A DNA stretch of 10,095 bases, from positions 1-10,095 of the forward strand of contig CAYLXP010000171.1 of NCBI GenBank assembly GCA_964387425.1, given 5' to 3'. Source of the DNA: CAYLXP01 sp964387425. GTDB taxonomy: Bacteria > Verrucomicrobiota > Kiritimatiellia > UBA8416. The notes under the pieces are model-generated. The model searched no databases. It was given only the letters and a program-made list of their open reading frames with translations, and was not told where the DNA came from. Shown piece by piece: positions 5,620-10,095 of the stretch; position 1 is the stretch's first letter; the number at the start of each line of letters is the position of its first letter. A program made the translations under genes and the position numbers.

Positions 5620-7004
5620 TGAACGGAAGGGCGAGCAAGCGCAGTATCTCGATGCAAGGTAGGCAAAACAGTACCGGAAAAGCCGAACTCTCCCGTCGCA
5701 TGTTTATTCGTGCAGCAGGAGCCGTGTCCGCGTCTGCGGTTGTCCCGCGCCACGTGCTCGGGAAGACACCGCCCGGCGAGAGGCTCAATATTGCCTGCAT
5801 TGGAGTCGGGGGCAAGGGGTTCGACAATGTCAGGAACGTGATGAGCGAGAACATTGTGGCGCTCTGTGACGTCGACTCCCAGCGCGGCGCCGAAGCGTTT
5901 AAGATGTTCCCGAAGGCCAAACAGTATCGCGACTACCGCGTGCTATTCGACAAAGAGGAAAAGAACATCGATGCCGTGGTGGTCAGCACGCCCGACCATC
6001 ACCATATCCCCTGCAGCGTGATGGCCATGCGGTTGGGTAAACATGTCTACTGCGAGAAGCCCCTGGGCCAGAACATCGGCGAGATCCGGTTGGCCACGCG
6101 GGTCGCCGCGGAGACCGGGGTGGCCAACCAGATGGGCAACACCGCGCATTCCAGCCACAACTACCGCGGTGTGGCAAAGATGGTTCAAGACGGCGTGATA
6201 GGCGAGATCCGGGAGGTCCACTGCTGGTGCGATAACGAGTGGGAAGCCCCGCCAAGAGTCGCCGCGACCGGCGACCGGCTCCGCGGCCGGGATCGGCCGA
6301 AGGCAGGACCTCCCGTTCCGACGCACCTGGACTGGGACCTCTGGCTGGGGCCGGCTCCCTATCGCCCTTACCATCCCTGCTACCATCCCAGGCAGTGGCG
6401 TAGCTGGTGGGATTTCGGTAACGGAAGACTGGGGGACATGGGTTGCCATCTGCTCGACCTTCCGTTCACGGCACTCGAACTGAGGCACCCGCTTACGGTT
6501 GAGGCGATCGGCCCCCCGGCCCATCTCGAGAGTGCGCCCCGAGCTCTCGTCAGCAAGTGGACGTTCCCGGCACGAGGCGATCGGCCACCCGTGGAGCTGA
6601 CGTGGTACGACGGCAACAAGAAACCCGAGCTGCTGAAGGAAATGGAACCGCCCAGATCCGGCTATCCCTGGTACGTGCTGTTCGTGGGCGCTGAAGGGAT
6701 GCTGATTGCCGGAATGGACACTTTTAGACTGTATCCGGAAGAGAAGTTTGAAGGCGTCCGGCGTCCCCGGGTTCCGCGGATTGGTTCGCATTTCGACGAC
6801 TGGTTCGAGGCCTGCAAGACAGGCCGTCCGACCGGAACGCGTTTTGATTATGCCGGGCCGCTGGCGGAAACCGTGTTGCTGGGCGTCGTCGCTCATCGCA
6901 CCGGTCAAAAGATCGAGTGGGATGCTCGACGAATGAGAGTCACGAACGTTCCCGAGGCCAACCGGTTTGTTCAACGGGAGAATCGTAAGGGATGGGAACT
7001 ATGA
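5619..7004 (+). CDS. Tat-exported Gfo/Idh/MocA family NAD(P)-dependent oxidoreductase
   Basis: This 461-residue protein belongs to the Gfo/Idh/MocA family, whose members oxidise or reduce hydroxyl groups on sugars and cyclitols with NAD(P). A twin-arginine signal, LSRRMFIRAAGAVSASAVVP (24-43), follows a polar leader of about 23 residues. The Rossmann fold starts with LNIACIGVGGKG (56-67), and VALCDVD (80-86) ends the second strand. VVVSTPDHHH (120-129) and HVYCEKPLG (142-150) hold the family EKP motif, with Lys147 as the expected catalytic lysine. GDMGCHLLD (272-280) supplies the active-site His277. Length and layout fit the exported PVC subgroup. The ATG at 5619 overlaps the previous stop (TGATG) and has AAAGGT about nine bases upstream; a later ATG at 5652 has no ribosome site. 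The stop overlaps the next start (ATGA, 7001-7004). Exported family members such as glucose-fructose oxidoreductase keep a tightly bound cofactor, which Tat export would allow. The actual substrate cannot be read from the sequence. Confidence 0.94.
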   Translation: MNGRASKRSISMQGRQNSTGKAELSRRMFIRAAGAVSASAVVPRHVLGKTPPGERLNIACIGVGGKGFDNVRNVMSENIVALCDVDSQRGAEAFKMFPKAKQYRDYRVLFDKEEKNIDAVVVSTPDHHHIPCSVMAMRLGKHVYCEKPLGQNIGEIRLATRVAAETGVANQMGNTAHSSHNYRGVAKMVQDGVIGEIREVHCWCDNEWEAPPRVAATGDRLRGRDRPKAGPPVPTHLDWDLWLGPAPYRPYHPCYHPRQWRSWWDFGNGRLGDMGCHLLDLPFTALELRHPLTVEAIGPPAHLESAPRALVSKWTFPARGDRPPVELTWYDGNKKPELLKEMEPPRSGYPWYVLFVGAEGMLIAGMDTFRLYPEEKFEGVRRPRVPRIGSHFDDWFEACKTGRPTGTRFDYAGPLAETVLLGVVAHRTGQKIEWDARRMRVTNVPEANRFVQRENRKGWEL

Positions 7005-10000
7005 GAATCATAAAGATGAACATGGGGCTCGCAGCAATACTGGTTGCCAGCATGGGGGCCCTGGCTGACGGCCCCTTTGATGCCTGGCACGTGGGTGGCG
7101 ATTGGTATGCCGCCGAGAATGCCCGTCTCGACACCTGGAACGAGAAACGCCTGATCGGCGGTCGGGGCGAGGGCGTGTGGATCAATGGCCGGACCGGGAA
7201 AACAAAAAGCCTGATTACGAAGCGCCGCGACTACCAGGACGTTGAGATCCACGTGGAGTTTATGCTGGCCCGACATGCCAACTCCGGCATCATTTTTCAC
7301 GGCAACTATGAAATCCAGATTCTGGACAGCGCCCACGTCAAGGAGCCGACCGGGGCCCATTGCGGAGGGATCTATCCCCGGGCCGAGAAGAAACCCAAAT
7401 ACCACCACATCGACAAAGGCTCACCGCCCCGCGTCAACGCCGCAAAGAAGCCCGGCGAATGGCAGACCATGGATATCACTTTCCAATCCCCCCGGTTCGA
7501 CAAGAACGGTAACAAGACAGCCAACGCCCGATTCGTCCGGGTGGTCCACAACGGTCAGGTTATTCACGAGAATGTGGAAGTACCCTACGCCTGCGGCCCG
7601 AACTGGAACCGTAAACAGCACCCCCGAGGCCCGATCATCATCCAGGGCGACTACGGCCCGATCGCCATTCGCAACGTCCGCGTTCGGGACTGGGAAGGCA
7701 AGACCGGGCAACGGCTGAACGTCCCTCCGGAGGGATTTACGGCCCTCTTCAACGGCAAGAATCTTGATGGTTGGCGCACGCCGCCCCTGGTCAGGGAATA
7801 CTGGAAGATTGAAGACGGCATTCTGAAATCACCAGGCTTGATCACGAGCTGGGGCGCGAGCTTGTCCACCGAGAAGCACTACCGCGATTTCGTCCTGATG
7901 TTCGATTTCAGGATGCCGGCCATTTCCGACAGCGGCATCAACTTTCGTCGGTTGATCCCGAAGATCCCCGGTTTTGGAAACATGGAGCAGTTCAACCTGC
8001 GGTCCAAGGGGGGAATGGGGCACCTGGAGAGTTACTACTTTCTGCCGAAGGAAACCGCGAAGAAGATGAAGCTCAAGGAGGACGAAAAACCGCACGTCCG
8101 GCACATCGATCCCGAAGTCGGGGTTTGGCACACGGTCAAGCTTACCATGCAGGGCCGGACCTTCTCCGCTGAGTATGATGGCGAGCTGATTCACGACAAC
8201 TTCACGTATCACGACTGGATGCTCAATATGGAGCCGGCTCCGATCCGGTTGCAGAAACACATTGTCGTGTATGGCGATAACCTTGGCGCCACCAACGCCT
8301 GTCCGATTGAGTACCGCAACATCTTCATCAAGGAACTCAAACCTGTGCCCCGTCGTCCCGCACCGAAATCCGTTGCCAGCGGCGAGAAACGGCCGAACGT
8401 GGTCATACTGCTGGCGGATGATCTGGGTTACCGGGATATTGGCTGTTACGAAGGTCCCGTAAGAACGCCGACGTTGGATGAGCTGGCGGCCAACGGTGTG
8501 CGGTTCACGGATTTTCATTCCGGGTGCCCCGTCTGTTCGCCGTCGCGAGCCGTGGCGTTGACAGGCAGGCATCACATTCGCGCCGGGGTCTATAGTGTGA
8601 TTCAGGACAGCGTCCACAACATGCATCTGCTGGAACGCGAAGTTACGCTGGCCGAGGTGCTCAGGGACAACGGCTATGTGACCGCCCATTTCGGCAAATG
8701 GCATTTGGGAATGCCGGTTGGAAAACGCGATAAGCCAACGCCGACGGAACATGGATTCGATTACTGGTTTGGCTTGGTCAATGGCGCCAACCCCAGCCAC
8801 AAGGATCCGGTCAATTTTCTGCGAAACGGCAAGCCGGTTGGCAAGATGAAAGGGTATTCCTGCCAGATTGTGGTCGATGAAGCGATTTCCTGGTTGCAGG
8901 AGGCGGGAGACCCGGATGCCCCTTTCTTTCTGAACATCTGGTTCAATGAGCCGCATTCTCCCATTGCCGCCCCGGATGAAATCGTCTCGCACTACGGCAA
9001 GCTCAGCGATCCCGCCGCGATCTACTCCGGTACCATAGAAAACACCGACCATGCCATTGCGAAGCTATTGAAACATCTCGAGGCCACCGGCGAGCTGGAT
9101 AATACGATTGTCGTCTATTCGTCCGACAACGGAAGCTACCGCTCAGATCGTGTTGGCAAGCTGCGCGGCAAGAAGGGATCCAACTTCGAGGGCGGTCATC
9201 GGGTGCCGGGCATTTTTTACTGGAAGAAAGGCATTCCCGGCGGTCGTGTTGAGGACGAACCGGCGGGGATGGTCGATTGGCTACCGACCATTTGCGGGCT
9301 GGTCGGTATTGAAAAGCCCAGGGGTGTGCATCTCGACGGCTCCGACCTGGCGCCGCTGCTGACCCGGAATGGAACCTTCGAACGCCATCAGCCGCTCTTT
9401 TGGCTGCGTCCCGGAGGCGGGTTGGCGATGATGCTGCGCGAGGGCGACTTTGCTGCGGCCGGCTATTGCGATTTCAAACTGCCCGATAATTGGAAGCAGA
9501 TTAACGAACTGATCACACAGATTGGCGAGGTGCTGGGGCAGGATGCCTGGGCGGACGACGGTTCCGGCGGCATCCGCTCGGCGGTTTTTAGTGGTACATT
9601 CAAGAACGAGGAGGCCGCGCGGCTGCAGCGGCAGGTCAAGCAGTTGAATCGGTTCCAGGAGTCCAATATCCCGGCGATGAAGGCTGGCGGCATTGGACGG
9701 GTGGACCTGTATGATCTTTCCCATGACATCAGCCAGAAAAACAATGTGGCCGACCAGCACCCGGAAGTCGCCGCACGGATGAAGAAGCAGATGAATGCAA
9801 TCTACGCCAGCGTCATGGCCGATGCACCGGAATGGATTTCCATTGAAGAAGCTCCCACAAGACCGGTTGCCGAAGCGGCCGGTTCGGAGATGGAAAAGCT
9901 GCTGGCTCGCATTGATGCCACCGGGTTGCCCACAGGATATTCCGGGAGCAGTCATCAGGAATATGTTGATAGGCGCATGGAAAAAATGACGAATGAACAA

Positions 10001-10095
10001 CGAGCCCGGGTCGGCAAGCTCTGGAAAGAGAAACGGCGGCTCGATCCCGATATGCCAAACCGCGGTCAGTCTTTCGTGAAGATCATGGAGTTCGT
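7001..10095 (+). CDS. Secreted DUF1080-DUF1080-sulfatase fusion protein (3' end beyond window)
   Basis: One uninterrupted frame encodes at least 1031 residues and is cut by the window edge. A Sec signal (hydrophobic 9-21, ALA cleavage site at 20-22) is followed by a DUF1080/3-keto-disaccharide hydrolase domain at about 24-231, with NSGIIFHGNYEIQILDS, CGGIY and KPGEWQTMDITFQSPRFD. A second, divergent DUF1080 domain spans about 245-447, from FTALFNGKNLDGW through DSGINFRRL to RNIFIKEL. After a linker rich in Pro and Arg, a complete type I sulfatase covers about 464-945. Its sites are the metal-binding LLADDLG (Asp473, Asp474), the formylglycine motif CSPSRAVALTGR (Cys512), GKWHLG (Lys566, His568), NEPHSP (His652), SSDNG (Asp709, Asn710) and GKKGSNFEGGHRVP (Lys725). 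A charged helical tail continues to the edge. Cys512 must be converted to formylglycine by a maturase not encoded here. The start overlaps the oxidoreductase stop (ATGA), with TAAGG ten bases upstream. The sulfated substrate is unknown. I checked the frame codon by codon and found no stop. Confidence 0.93.
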   Translation, partial: MRIIKMNMGLAAILVASMGALADGPFDAWHVGGDWYAAENARLDTWNEKRLIGGRGEGVWINGRTGKTKSLITKRRDYQDVEIHVEFMLARHANSGIIFHGNYEIQILDSAHVKEPTGAHCGGIYPRAEKKPKYHHIDKGSPPRVNAAKKPGEWQTMDITFQSPRFDKNGNKTANARFVRVVHNGQVIHENVEVPYACGPNWNRKQHPRGPIIIQGDYGPIAIRNVRVRDWEGKTGQRLNVPPEGFTALFNGKNLDGWRTPPLVREYWKIEDGILKSPGLITSWGASLSTEKHYRDFVLMFDFRMPAISDSGINFRRLIPKIPGFGNMEQFNLRSKGGMGHLESYYFLPKETAKKMKLKEDEKPHVRHIDPEVGVWHTVKLTMQGRTFSAEYDGELIHDNFTYHDWMLNMEPAPIRLQKHIVVYGDNLGATNACPIEYRNIFIKELKPVPRRPAPKSVASGEKRPNVVILLADDLGYRDIGCYEGPVRTPTLDELAANGVRFTDFHSGCPVCSPSRAVALTGRHHIRAGVYSVIQDSVHNMHLLEREVTLAEVLRDNGYVTAHFGKWHLGMPVGKRDKPTPTEHGFDYWFGLVNGANPSHKDPVNFLRNGKPVGKMKGYSCQIVVDEAISWLQEAGDPDAPFFLNIWFNEPHSPIAAPDEIVSHYGKLSDPAAIYSGTIENTDHAIAKLLKHLEATGELDNTIVVYSSDNGSYRSDRVGKLRGKKGSNFEGGHRVPGIFYWKKGIPGGRVEDEPAGMVDWLPTICGLVGIEKPRGVHLDGSDLAPLLTRNGTFERHQPLFWLRPGGGLAMMLREGDFAAAGYCDFKLPDNWKQINELITQIGEVLGQDAWADDGSGGIRSAVFSGTFKNEEAARLQRQVKQLNRFQESNIPAMKAGGIGRVDLYDLSHDISQKNNVADQHPEVAARMKKQMNAIYASVMADAPEWISIEEAPTRPVAEAAGSEMEKLLARIDATGLPTGYSGSSHQEYVDRRMEKMTNEQRARVGKLWKEKRRLDPDMPNRGQSFVKIMEF

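Larger units (their letters stand above)
1652..10095 (+). other. Six-gene sigma/FecR-led operon for an exported glycan-processing system
   Basis: The six plus-strand genes are joined by a 4-base overlap (2188-2191), a 19-base gap, a 14-base gap, a 1-base overlap (5619) and a 4-base overlap (7001-7004). No terminator-like hairpin with a T-run interrupts them. The order is regulator, membrane sensor, then four exported proteins, two with Sec signals and two with Tat signals. Sigma/anti-sigma pairs at the head of a polysaccharide-degradation operon are a known arrangement. The proposed shared substrate, a sulfated glycan, is inferred from the sulfatase and the 3-keto-sugar enzyme families. Confidence 0.75.

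Noticed and set aside
5943..6974. Minus-strand ORF (343 codons) opposite the oxidoreductase gene
   Set aside because: The plus strand encodes clear Gfo/Idh/MocA motifs in the same place; the antisense translation resembles no family I know.
7242..7718. Plus-strand ORF (158 codons) in another frame within the fusion gene
   Set aside because: Its composition is Ser/Thr/Arg/Pro-rich out-of-frame translation; the continuous frame from 7001 carries the conserved motifs.
8340..8400. Possible separate sulfatase gene starting between the second DUF1080 and sulfatase domains
   Set aside because: No stop codon, no start codon with a ribosome site, and the frame is continuous through the linker.
7829..9052. 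Long minus-strand ORF (407 codons) opposite the fusion gene
   Set aside because: It is antisense to conserved DUF1080 and sulfatase motifs; long antisense frames are expected with this GC-rich codon use.
1..10095. tRNA, rRNA, CRISPR array, insertion sequence or transposase
   Set aside because: None of the expected signatures was seen: no cloverleaf, no regular repeat/spacer series, and no transposase motifs or terminal repeats.

Overview
The window looks like a chromosomal segment from a GC-rich bacterium of the PVC group (Planctomycetota, Verrucomicrobiota, Kiritimatiellota or Lentisphaerota). The evidence is the gene content: an ECF sigma factor paired with a FecR-type anti-sigma protein, a Tat-exported Gfo/Idh/MocA oxidoreductase, DUF1080 domains and a formylglycine sulfatase. 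These families are typical of PVC polysaccharide degraders. The exact phylum cannot be fixed from the sequence alone.

Layout. Positions 1-194 are non-coding and hold a compact hairpin-rich repeat. A Fic-family AMP-transferase lies on the minus strand (195-1361). It is followed by a 290-base divergent intergenic region (1362-1651) with a set of AAAGAATTCTTT-like palindromes next to the fic start. From 1652 to the end of the window everything is on the plus strand, and every junction is an overlap or a gap of at most 19 bases. This is very probably one operon: ECF sigma factor, FecR-like membrane anti-sigma/sensor, secreted TolB-like beta-propeller protein, Tat-exported DUF362 protein, Tat-exported Gfo/Idh/MocA oxidoreductase, and a secreted protein of more than 1031 residues that joins two DUF1080 (3-keto-disaccharide hydrolase family) domains to a complete sulfatase domain. 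This last gene runs off the right edge without a stop.

Working model (inference). The sigma/FecR pair senses an external ligand, perhaps through the beta-rich C-terminal domain of FecR, and switches on its own operon. All four proteins after FecR carry export signals. The oxidoreductase could oxidise a sugar to a 3-keto sugar, the DUF1080 domains could cleave the keto-glycoside bond, and the fused sulfatase could remove sulfate esters. Together this would be a self-regulated oxidative pathway for a sulfated glycan. The propeller and DUF362 proteins have no assigned role. No transporter, classical glycoside hydrolase or sulfatase-maturating enzyme is in the window. The Fic gene is divergently oriented and probably an independent unit.
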